A stretch of DNA of 64,000 nt from Ignavibacteriales bacterium (GTDB lineage: Bacteria > Bacteroidota > Ignavibacteria > Ignavibacteriales > SURF-24): contig JAPLFH010000041.1 of NCBI GenBank assembly GCA_026390815.1, forward strand, positions 62,001-126,000. The letters run 5' to 3'. This document shows, piece by piece, positions 27,210-36,555 of the stretch (positions within the stretch are counted from its first letter, which is position 1; every line of letters starts with the position of its first letter). The notes under the pieces were generated by a model. That model worked only from the letters and a program-made list of their open reading frames with translations, was not told where the DNA came from and made no database searches. The translations under genes and the position numbers were made by a program.

Positions 27210-27548
27210 ATGAAAGTTAAAACTGAAGAGCACTACAATGCTGTTGTAATTGAGCTTAAAGGCAACGTAATGGGAGGCCCAGAAGCTACTGAGCTTAATG
27301 AGTTATTGCACAAACTTATTGATGACAACAAAAAAAATCTTATTATCGACCTGGCAGAAGTAAAATTTATGAACAGCTCTGGATTAGGTATGTTAATCAG
27401 CGCTTTCACAACAATGAAGAGCGGCGGCGGTAATCTAAAATTAGCAAACGCTACTGATAAGATTCAAAGCCTTCTTTTAATTACAAAGCTTGTAACAATT
27501 TTTGAAAACTTTGATTCTGTTGAACAGGCTGTTAAAAGTTACGCTTAA
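27210..27548 (+). CDS. second STAS anti-anti-sigma factor
   Basis: 112 residues: YNAVVIELKGNVMGGPEATEL, then LIIDLAEVKFMNSSGLGMLISAF with the SSG phosphorylation-site serine, then TKLVTIFENFDSVEQAV. It is a separate SpoIIAA/RsbV-type protein, divergent from the ECF sigma gene and so outside the main run, but close enough to belong to the same network. AAGGAG lies just upstream, and a strong terminator follows, so it is transcribed alone. Confidence 0.93.
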   Translation: MKVKTEEHYNAVVIELKGNVMGGPEATELNELLHKLIDDNKKNLIIDLAEVKFMNSSGLGMLISAFTTMKSGGGNLKLANATDKIQSLLLITKLVTIFENFDSVEQAVKSYA

Positions 27549-27583
27549 TAACTTTAAGAAAAATTTAGCAAAATATTCTTTAT

Positions 27584-27613
27584 AACTCCGAGTAGTTTAC
27601 TCGGAGTTTTTTA
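27584..27613 (+). terminator. rho-independent terminator
   Basis: AACTCCGAGTA-GTT-TACTCGGAGTT is a perfect 11-base stem followed by a T-rich tail. It ends the STAS gene before purA. Confidence 0.93.
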
Positions 27614-27641
27614 TTTTTACCATCCTTTGGAATTGCAATAA

Positions 27642-28940
<1,299 letters not shown>

Positions 28941-29111
28941 AAATTGCAGGGTTTTTCAGAATAGTTATTTCCATATTTGGTTAGTGCATCAGCTAATACT
29001 AAACCAAGCTAAAAATGAAAATGAGATTAATTACAATTCGGAATTGCATTTACTTATTTTCGCCAGAATCTTTTTATACCTAAAGATTTCATTTAACAAA
29101 GGATATTATAA

Positions 29112-30317
29112 ATGAAAATGTTTGGTGGACCAACTTCAATAAATTTGAAAATACTTTTACTCTTCCTGGCTTTTGGAATTGCCATTGGAACATTCTTTTA
29201 CACTAATTCTTTGGTTGAAAAACTACAAAAAAAAGACAAGCAAATTGTTGAGCTATATGCAAAAGGATTAGAGTACTTAATTAACGCAGAAGATAATTCT
29301 TCTAACCTTACATTTGTTTTTGAAAATGTAATTAAGCCAATTGATTTCCCTATCATTTTAACTGATCGTAAAGATGAAATAAACTTGAAGGATAAAACGA
29401 GCTACCGGAATTTAGTTATTGACTCAACTTTGTCACCCCCCGAACAATTAAAAATTTTAAAGACAAAAATTAATGAAATGAACGAGATCAATTCACCGAT
29501 AGTTGTTTCATACAAAGATTCCATCATCTTTGGTAAAATACATTATGGCGACTCTGACCTGATAAAACAACTGCGCAACTATCCATACCTTCAAATTTTT
29601 GCAGCGGCAATGTTCATTTTGGCTGGCTATATAAGTTTTAGCAGCATAAAGAAACGGGAGCAAAGTAATATTTGGGTTGGAATGGCAAAGGAAACTGCTC
29701 ATCAACTTGGTACTCCAATTTCCAGCTTAATGGGCTGGTCCGAGATTTTAAGCTTGAATTATAAAAATCCCGATAAAGTTTTAGATATAACTGAAGAAAT
29801 AAAAAACGATTTGATCCGCTTAAATAAAATTGCGCAAAGATTTTCTAAGATCGGCTCTAATCCTGAACTGAAAGAAACAAATCTGCAAGAACAGATAAAT
29901 AAAACGATTAAATATTTCGAACGAAGACTTCCGCAGATTGGTAAGAATGTTTCTCTAACAATTGAAGGATCCGGGAATGTTTATGTCAAATTAAATCCTG
30001 AATTGTTTGAATGGGTATTAGAAAATTTAATTAAGAATGCGCTTGATGCAATTGAAGGGAAAAAAGGAGCAATTACTTTTCAAATATTTGAAAAGAACAG
30101 AACAATAGAAATAGAAGTTACAGACACGGGAAAAGGAATCGAATTAAAAAGAAGAAAAGATGTCTTTCGTCCGGGATACAGTACAAAGAGAAGAGGCTGG
30201 GGATTGGGACTTAGTTTATCTAAAAGAATAATTGAAGGATATCATAAAGGAAAAATTTTCGTTAAGACTTCATCTCCGGAAGGAACAACCTTCAAAATTG
30301 TTTTGAAAAAAGTTTAA
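29112..30317 (+). CDS. sensor histidine kinase (AHQLGTP type)
   Basis: 401 residues. Helix about 10-30, an extracytoplasmic domain of about 125 residues, a second helix (about 158-178), then directly a kinase core. There is no HAMP or PAS. The H-box is MAKETAHQLGTPISSLMGW, the variant common in Bacteroidetes-type kinases. The ATPase domain has ENLIKNALDAIEG, DTGKGI, FRPGYSTKRRGWGLGLSLSKR. No response-regulator gene adjoins it, so it is an orphan here. The spacer 28941-29111 holds only an imperfect TTGGTTAGT/ACTAAACCAA hairpin. Confidence 0.9.
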   Translation: MKMFGGPTSINLKILLLFLAFGIAIGTFFYTNSLVEKLQKKDKQIVELYAKGLEYLINAEDNSSNLTFVFENVIKPIDFPIILTDRKDEINLKDKTSYRNLVIDSTLSPPEQLKILKTKINEMNEINSPIVVSYKDSIIFGKIHYGDSDLIKQLRNYPYLQIFAAAMFILAGYISFSSIKKREQSNIWVGMAKETAHQLGTPISSLMGWSEILSLNYKNPDKVLDITEEIKNDLIRLNKIAQRFSKIGSNPELKETNLQEQINKTIKYFERRLPQIGKNVSLTIEGSGNVYVKLNPELFEWVLENLIKNALDAIEGKKGAITFQIFEKNRTIEIEVTDTGKGIELKRRKDVFRPGYSTKRRGWGLGLSLSKRIIEGYHKGKIFVKTSSPEGTTFKIVLKKV

Positions 30318-30380
30318 CAACTGAAGTTTGATTTCTGTAAAAATATTTTGTTAAAAATTTTCAATTTCAACAATCTGGTT

Positions 30381-31325
30381 TCAACTCATTTCCAGCATTC
30401 GTGTAATTGGTGTTAAAGCTTTCACCCAGACAGATTCTTCCATTTCAATTTGTGGATTTTTATTTTTCATGCACAAATAAAGTTTTTCAAGTGTGTTCTT
30501 TTTCATAAATGGACAATTATTACATGAACAATTTTTTTCCGGTGGAGCAGGAATAAATGTTTTTCCTTTAGTATGGTTTTCCATTTGATGAATTATTCCA
30601 GGCTCAGTTGCAACAATATAAGCGGATGATGAATCAGTCTGGACATAATTCAATAACATACTTGTTGAACCGATAAAATCAGCGTATTTTAGGACGGCTT
30701 CTTCACACTCCGGATGTGCAATTATTTTAGCTTGTGGATTTTTTATTTTAAGTGATATAATTTTCTTCTCGCTAAAAGTTTCGTGAACTATGCAAGTTCC
30801 ATCCCATAATGTCATCTCTCTCCCAGTTTTCTTTTTCAAAAATCCACCAAGATTTCTATCCGGTGAAAATAATATTGGTTTATCTGGAGGAATCTGGTTT
30901 ATTATTTTTTCTGCATTACTGGATGTGCAAATGATGTCACTCAAGGCTTTAACTGCGGCAGTGCAGTTTATATAAGTTATTGCAACATGATCAGGATGTT
31001 TTTCTCTAAAGGATTTGAATAGCGGAGCTGGGCAACTATCTGCTAACGAACAACCAGCTTCTAAATCCGGCAGTAATACTAATTTATTCGGATTTAAAAT
31101 CTTTGCTGTTTCTGCCATAAAATGAACACCTGCAAAAACAATTACATCAGCATTTGTTGCTTTCGCCTTTCTAGCAAGGTCCAGACTATCTCCAATAAAA
31201 TCAGCAATATCTTGTATTTCAGATTCCTGGTAATAATGTGCAAGAATTACTGCATTCAATTCTTTTTTAAGCGCAAGTATTTCCCTGGTATAATCTATTT
31301 CATTATTCATTATAAAATTAGCCAT
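30381..31325 (-). CDS. nadA: quinolinate synthase A
   Basis: 314 residues. It condenses iminoaspartate (from NadB) with dihydroxyacetone phosphate to quinolinate for NAD synthesis, and needs a [4Fe-4S] cluster. The family blocks are clear: [72 protein letters not shown], and HPECEEAV. The C-terminal [21 protein letters not shown] carries candidate cluster Cys. Start 31325 has no clear ribosome site; ATG 31310 (five codons in) is as plausible. nadB and nadC are not adjacent. A possible short leader ORF lies upstream at 31440-31553. Confidence 0.96.
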   Translation of the reverse strand: MANFIMNNEIDYTREILALKKELNAVILAHYYQESEIQDIADFIGDSLDLARKAKATNADVIVFAGVHFMAETAKILNPNKLVLLPDLEAGCSLADSCPAPLFKSFREKHPDHVAITYINCTAAVKALSDIICTSSNAEKIINQIPPDKPILFSPDRNLGGFLKKKTGREMTLWDGTCIVHETFSEKKIISLKIKNPQAKIIAHPECEEAVLKYADFIGSTSMLLNYVQTDSSSAYIVATEPGIIHQMENHTKGKTFIPAPPEKNCSCNNCPFMKKNTLEKLYLCMKNKNPQIEMEESVWVKALTPITRMLEMS

Positions 31326-31439
31326 ATAAAAATTCTATGTTTACTACTGTATAAATTTAATCAATAATAAGTCTGGGTTTCAAGGGGAAAAATCGTTTAG
31401 TTGCTTTTCCTATCTTTTAGAAAAACTTTTATTCTTTTC

Positions 31440-31553
31440 TCAAAAACAAAATTTTAATTTTTCTTTACATTGATTCCTGCGGAAATAAAAAGAATTTCTA
31501 TGGCATTTTGTTTGAGTACGTAGTTCCGCTGCTGTGAAGCAGTTGAAAAACAT
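31440..31553 (-). CDS. possible short leader ORF upstream of nadA
   Basis: A 37-codon frame (start MFFNCFTAAELRTQTKCHRN) runs from ATG 31553 to TGA at 31440, with AGGAGG centred 11-16 bases upstream of the ATG. It is Cys-rich (four Cys) and lies about 115 bases before nadA on the same strand. Nothing else supports expression, and the frame may be chance in AT-rich spacer. The remainder of 31326-31664 contains only the hairpins described next. Confidence 0.25.
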   Translation of the reverse strand: MFFNCFTAAELRTQTKCHRNSFYFRRNQCKEKLKFCF

Positions 31554-31586
31554 AGTTTCTCATCCCTCCTTTAAATGACAAACTAT

Positions 31587-31622
31587 CTGCCGTGGTTGTG
31601 CCCTCTTCCACGGCAGTTTTAT
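31587..31622. terminator. strong hairpin between T9SS gene and nadA leader
   Basis: CTGCCGTGG (31587-31595) pairs perfectly with CCACGGCAG (31608-31616), with a T-run on the plus-strand side. The only nearby transcripts are minus-strand, so it probably ends the T9SS gene at 31665 as a hairpin without a U-tail; alternatively it ends an unseen plus-strand RNA. A second pairing, ATAGTTT with AAACTAT, lies next to it (about 31552-31586). Confidence 0.6.
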
Positions 31623-31664
31623 TTTTAAATCATAAAGGAAATAATAGGAGAGATTCAATAATTT

Positions 31665-33680
31665 TTATTTTGAAAGAATCATCTTTAGAATTTTTAATTT
31701 TGATCCAGCTTTCGAATTGAATTCCAATTTGCAGAAATATATACCACTTGGATAATTTTGAGCATTCCATTCAATATTATAATGCCCGGGTTCTTCAATT
31801 TGTTCCTTCAATAGAGTTACCTGTTCACCTAGAATATTGAAAATTCCTATTTTCACAATTCCGGTTTCGGATAAATTATATTCAATGTTAGTGGTTGGAT
31901 TAAACGGATTTGGATAATTTTGTTCTAATATAAAACCATTTGGAAAATTGTTACCAGTAACTTCAACTTGGCTGCTGTATTTATATTTACCGTCATTATC
32001 AATTTGTTTTAAGCGATAAATATAATTTCCGCTTGAAACTGTTCTATCAATATAAGAATATTCTTTAGGCGAGTTGCTGTTTCCATTTCCATTTATAAAA
32101 CCCAAAGTACTCCACTCTTCACTCTTCATTCTTCGTTCTACATTAAACCCATAGTTGTTCACTTCAGTTGCTGTTTTCCAACTCAGTTTTACTTCTTTAC
32201 CAATTAGGTTTGCTGTAAAGGAAGTAAGCTCAACAGGAAGTAAAGAACCGTCTGATTTTAAATTAGTTGCATAAATATCGTAGGTAGCAATGTTTCTATA
32301 ATCATTCCAGCAAATAATAGCACCTTCACTTCCATTGCTTATTAAAACCTGATCTGATTGTGATCTAATTGCCCCACATATTAATTTTCCATTTGAAGTC
32401 CAACCGGAATGAACAGAACCACCAGCATCCATACGTTGGGCATAAATATCCTGGTCTGAACCACGTTGATCGAGCCAGGAAATAATTGCACCACCAATTC
32501 CGTCACTAATTATTTCAGGATTATTTTGGTGCACTAAGGCATTACATACTACATTACCACCTGTTGACCAACCGCTTGGAAAAGTACCGCTTCCGTTAAT
32601 ACGCTGCGCATAAATATCATTATTACTTTCACCCTGAAACCATGTTACAAAAACTCCGCCGCTCCCATCACTTGCAATTTTGGGTAGACACAAATCTTGT
32701 ATCATTGAAACTGATATTCCTTTAGGCCATCCAGTAACTACTGCACCGCTTCCATCAAAATGCGTAGCAGAAACTGAAACATAACTAACATATGACGAAT
32801 TTTCCCACGTAAAAAAAGCGCCTCCGCTTCCGTCACTTATTAATTGTGGATGTCTTTCGTTAAATCCATCCGCATCATTACACACAGCAACACCATCGGT
32901 TGTCCATAATGTACTGCCGGTTGAATTTATACGCTGTGCATAAACATCATGCTTGGTGCCAGATCTATAATCCTCCCAGCAAATAATAGCGCCTCCGTAA
33001 CCATCGCTGGTTATTTTGGGATAGATTTGATCTCTAGAAGCTCCGCATATTTGAATGCCAACATTTACACCTAAAGTTAACCATTGGGGAACTCCAGCCC
33101 CATCAATTCTTTGAGCATAGATATTGTTAGTCGAAGATTCATCCCGTGAATCATACCATGTTATAATAGCGCCATGATTTCCATCTGTCGTTATAACGGG
33201 AGACCAATGTGAACCGATATCACCTACAAAAACTATATTACCGCCTGCTGTCCATTTAATAATTCCATTGGCATCTATCCTTTGCGCATAAATGTCTGTA
33301 TAACTTCCTCTTCGAAAATCTACCCATGTTACTATTGCGCCACCACTGCCATCACTTACAACAGCAGCCTGAGTTTGAACACCTGTTGCAGTGCAAACAG
33401 CAATTCCATTTAATGCCCATTTTACAACACCGCTTGCATCAATTCGTTGTGCATAAATATCCCGTCCAGTAGTGCTTGTATTACGTTCATCAAACCAAAC
33501 AATAATAACTCCTCCGCTGCCATCGCTGCAAATACAAGGAGGATATCCATTATCTTTACCCCAAGCTCCAACACAAACCGGATTATTTACTAAAGGATCC
33601 GGTGACCATTGAGAATAAGTGATAGATAAGAAAGGAATTGATAAAATAAGGAAGACGAACAATATTAGTAGTTTTTTCAT
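31665..33680 (-). CDS. T9SS-secreted beta-repeat protein
   Basis: 671 residues with a signal peptide (about 1-23). Residues about 40-470 contain eight repeats of about 50 residues built on SDGSGGAIVTW.D.R.....DIYAQRIDA.G...W, a pattern seen in large exported proteins of this lineage and suggestive of a beta-propeller (inference). A fibronectin-like stretch (VELTSFTANLIGKEVKLSWK) comes next, then a type A sorting domain (NYPNPFNPTTNIEYNL ... FNILGEQVTLLKEQ ... SGIYFCKLEF ... LKMILSK). It should be exported through T9SS. It is monocistronic by position. Function unknown. Confidence 0.88.
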   Translation of the reverse strand: MKKLLILFVFLILSIPFLSITYSQWSPDPLVNNPVCVGAWGKDNGYPPCICSDGSGGVIIVWFDERNTSTTGRDIYAQRIDASGVVKWALNGIAVCTATGVQTQAAVVSDGSGGAIVTWVDFRRGSYTDIYAQRIDANGIIKWTAGGNIVFVGDIGSHWSPVITTDGNHGAIITWYDSRDESSTNNIYAQRIDGAGVPQWLTLGVNVGIQICGASRDQIYPKITSDGYGGAIICWEDYRSGTKHDVYAQRINSTGSTLWTTDGVAVCNDADGFNERHPQLISDGSGGAFFTWENSSYVSYVSVSATHFDGSGAVVTGWPKGISVSMIQDLCLPKIASDGSGGVFVTWFQGESNNDIYAQRINGSGTFPSGWSTGGNVVCNALVHQNNPEIISDGIGGAIISWLDQRGSDQDIYAQRMDAGGSVHSGWTSNGKLICGAIRSQSDQVLISNGSEGAIICWNDYRNIATYDIYATNLKSDGSLLPVELTSFTANLIGKEVKLSWKTATEVNNYGFNVERRMKSEEWSTLGFINGNGNSNSPKEYSYIDRTVSSGNYIYRLKQIDNDGKYKYSSQVEVTGNNFPNGFILEQNYPNPFNPTTNIEYNLSETGIVKIGIFNILGEQVTLLKEQIEEPGHYNIEWNAQNYPSGIYFCKLEFNSKAGSKLKILKMILSK

Positions 33681-33984
33681 AACCGCCTCTGAAGTAACTT
33701 ATAGAAAAAGAAAAATATATTAAAAAGATATTGTTCGTAATAAAAAGGATATTAAACGGATGTAATTTTATATAAATCGGAGAGTAATGTCAATAATTAA
33801 ATCGATAGTTTTTAATGCTTGTGATTATCAATACCAGATTGGTTTGGGATTTAAATTTAGGATTATTGTATTCTGTAAAACACTCAGTATTAAGTCCTAA
33901 ATTTCACATACCTAATTACTAATTTCAAAATTGATAATTGGCATTTGGAAATTGTTTATTATCTGTCCTTTGTATTTTGGAATT
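33681..33984. other. 304-base spacer with an inverted repeat, no gene
   Basis: Very AT-rich, with no open frame of note. AAATTTAGGA (33853-33862) and TCCTAAATTT (33895-33904) form a perfect 10-base inverted repeat downstream of the amidohydrolase gene, possibly its 3' end hairpin. The left part should carry the promoter of the T9SS gene at 33680. Confidence 0.5.
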
Positions 33985-35637
33985 TCAATTAAAGATTATT
34001 TCTCCATCAAAAACTGTCATTTCAACTTTCACAGTTTTTATCATAACCGGATCGATTGTTAGAATATCTTTATTAAGAATTACGAAATCTGCCAGTTTAC
34101 CAACTTCAATACTGCCTTTAATTTTTTCTTCGAATGACGCATAAGCATTGTTTATTGTATAGCATTTAATTGCATCTTCAATAGAAATTTTTTGCTCAGG
34201 TATCCATCCACCGGGATTTTTATCATCCAAAGTTCTTCTGGTAACGGCAGCATAAATTCCAAGTATTGCATTAAGCGGCGCAACTGACCAATCACTGCCA
34301 AAACATAATTTTACTCCGGCATTAAGAAAGGATTTAAACGGATAAATATCTTTCAATCTTTCTTTGCCAATTCTTTTTTCTGCCCAGCAGCCATCATCTA
34401 TTGCATGGTAAGGTTGAACCGAAGCGATTACCCCAAGTTTTGCAAACCGATCAACATCAGTCCGTATTACATGCTGAGCATGCTCAATTCTAAATCTTCT
34501 ATCCCAAACTGGATTAATCTTTTCAATTTCTTCAAACATATCAAGCATCAACGAGTTTGCGCTATCACCAATTGCATGAATACAAAGCTGAAGTTTATTC
34601 TTATCAGCATTTATGGACCATTTTTTTAAGCTGCCATCTGTAACAATTTCCATCGCTAAACCATTCGTGGTTTTATCCTGAACATATGGCTCAAAAAATA
34701 AAGCTGTGCTGGAACCAAGCGAACCATCTGCAAAAGCTTTAAGCGAACCTAATTTTAATTTGTTGCTGCCAAATCCATATTGTATTCCAAGGTTGCTAAG
34801 ATTTTCATTATCATAAACAGGAAGCCGGGTATAGATGCGGCAGGTTAGTTTGTTTTCACGTTCAAACTTTTGATAAGTTCTCAGATCATTTTGATAAGTA
34901 ATATCCTGTACCGAAGTGAATCCATTTTTCTTTGCTTCATCAAGCGCTGCAGTTAAAGCTGCTTCGTATTCCTTTTCTGAAGGGGTCGGAACCAAACCAT
35001 AAACCAGGTTCATTGCATTATCTTTCAGCATACCAGTTGGCTCACCCGTTTTTAAATCTTTTACAATCACTCCACCATCAGGATTCGGAGTATCTTTTGT
35101 AATTCCAGCAAGTTTAAGTGCACAGGAATTTGCTAATCCCATATGTCCGTCAAATCGGTTTACAAAGATTGGTGTAGTGGGAGAAAAATCATCAATCCAT
35201 TCTTTTGCAGGAAGTTCTTTTACTTCCCAGGCTTCGTGGTCCCAATCGCCTCCGGTTATCCATTTGGATTTATTTTTAGAAACGTAATCTTTAAGAATAG
35301 CTTTAAACTCTTTTGTTGATTTTGCTTTCCGTAAATCAATCCCCAACAATTGAAATCCACCGCTTAGAAAGTGAACATGGTTATCAATAAAACCCGGAAG
35401 CATTAATCTTCCATTAAGATCAGTTACCTGTGTATGTTTATCAATCAGAGTTTTAGCTTCTGCATTGCTGCCAACAAAAATTATTTTATTGCCATCCGTT
35501 ACAACTGCTTCAGCAATCGGTTGTTGATTATTAACCGTATAAATTTTTCCATTGATGAATGCTTTTTTTGTGGTTTGCGAAGTTAGATTTGTATTCATAA
35601 CTATTCCAATCAATATTATGATGATTAATGATTTCAT
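33985..35637 (-). CDS. exported YtcJ-like metal-dependent amidohydrolase
   Basis: 550 residues from ATG 35637, chosen because AGGA lies upstream and the signal peptide (MKSLIIIILIGIVMNTNLTS) begins there; a 23-residue extension to 35706 is possible but lacks a ribosome site. Amidohydrolase superfamily 3 features are clear: AFINGKIYTVNNQQP, LMLPGFIDNHVHFLSGG (metal-binding HxH), GDWDHEAW, AFADGSLGSSTAL, HAIGDSANSLML, RIEHAQHV and CFGSDWSVAPLNAI. Members hydrolyse amide or related bonds of varied compounds; substrate cannot be told. Export to the periplasm is less common for this family. It stands alone. Confidence 0.88.
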   Translation of the reverse strand: MKSLIIIILIGIVMNTNLTSQTTKKAFINGKIYTVNNQQPIAEAVVTDGNKIIFVGSNAEAKTLIDKHTQVTDLNGRLMLPGFIDNHVHFLSGGFQLLGIDLRKAKSTKEFKAILKDYVSKNKSKWITGGDWDHEAWEVKELPAKEWIDDFSPTTPIFVNRFDGHMGLANSCALKLAGITKDTPNPDGGVIVKDLKTGEPTGMLKDNAMNLVYGLVPTPSEKEYEAALTAALDEAKKNGFTSVQDITYQNDLRTYQKFERENKLTCRIYTRLPVYDNENLSNLGIQYGFGSNKLKLGSLKAFADGSLGSSTALFFEPYVQDKTTNGLAMEIVTDGSLKKWSINADKNKLQLCIHAIGDSANSLMLDMFEEIEKINPVWDRRFRIEHAQHVIRTDVDRFAKLGVIASVQPYHAIDDGCWAEKRIGKERLKDIYPFKSFLNAGVKLCFGSDWSVAPLNAILGIYAAVTRRTLDDKNPGGWIPEQKISIEDAIKCYTINNAYASFEEKIKGSIEVGKLADFVILNKDILTIDPVMIKTVKVEMTVFDGEIIFN

Positions 35638-35906
35638 TTTTATTCCTGTGGAAATTCTTTTCCGCAAAATACGAAAAGAAATAATTTCTAGTGAGGTGTT
35701 TTTCAAAAAGATTTCTAAATCTTTATCTTTGAATCGGAAAAGTAAAGTGTTTTGATCGCTTAATAGGTAATTGAAAATTTGAGGGAAATGAATTGTTTGA
35801 TTGTTTAATTGCTAAATTACTGTAAAAATTTAACCATAAAACAATTTTTCAGATTCATTAACTATTTTGAAATTGCTTGATTATTAAACAAAGGAATTAA
35901 ACATAA

Positions 35907-36410
35907 ATGACAAAAGTAAAAGTGCATCGTCCATCGTGGGATAATTATTTTTTAAAACTTGCTATGTTAGTTTCAGAACGTTCAACCTGCCCGCGTATGC
36001 ACTGCGGTTGCGTGCTTGTAAGAGACAAACAAATTTTATCAACTGGTTACAATGGCTCAATCCCAGGTGATGTTCATTGTGAAGATGAAGGTTGTCTAAT
36101 CGTTGATAATCACTGTGTTAGAACTATCCACGCAGAAATGAATGCAATCCTTCAATGTTCCACTAATGGAACAAGTACAATTGGTGCAACCGCATACATA
36201 ACAAATATGCCTTGTACTAATTGCTCTAAAGCTTTAATTGGTGCACAGGTTAGAGAGATAGTGATTTTTTCCGACTATCACGATACCATGGCAGAAGATT
36301 TTTTCAGGAAAGCAGGCGTTGCAATTAAACGACTTGAAATGCCTTCAATTACAATAAATTACGATTTGAAAAGTTATTCATCTGCAAAGAAAACGGTTAG
36401 GAGTAAGTAG
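35907..36410 (+). CDS. dCMP deaminase family protein
   Basis: 167 residues of the zinc-dependent cytidine/dCMP deaminase fold: CPRMHCGCVLVRDKQILSTGYNGS, then HAEMNAI with the zinc-binding His and catalytic Glu, then MPCTNCSKALIGA with the PCxxC zinc ligands. The CEDEGCLIVDNHC insert is typical of dCMP deaminases (ComEB-like), which make dUMP for dTMP synthesis. The gene has AAGGAAT upstream and stands alone before ppk1. The 145-base spacer to ppk1 shows nothing clear. Confidence 0.92.
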   Translation: MTKVKVHRPSWDNYFLKLAMLVSERSTCPRMHCGCVLVRDKQILSTGYNGSIPGDVHCEDEGCLIVDNHCVRTIHAEMNAILQCSTNGTSTIGATAYITNMPCTNCSKALIGAQVREIVIFSDYHDTMAEDFFRKAGVAIKRLEMPSITINYDLKSYSSAKKTVRSK

Positions 36411-36555
36411 GAAAGTAGAAATGGGAAGGGGAAAGGAGCAAGGTTAGGCAGATTAGGGTTAAAATAAATCCAAAAACAGGATTCTGAATACATTCTTATG
36501 GCTCCTTTCTTCTTTTAAAAAGAAAAGTTTTATATTTGTAAAAAAAGTTAGCATA

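Noticed and set aside
28977-29007. terminator after purA
   Set aside because: The pairing is imperfect, with a large loop and no T-run, so I did not list it as a separate feature.
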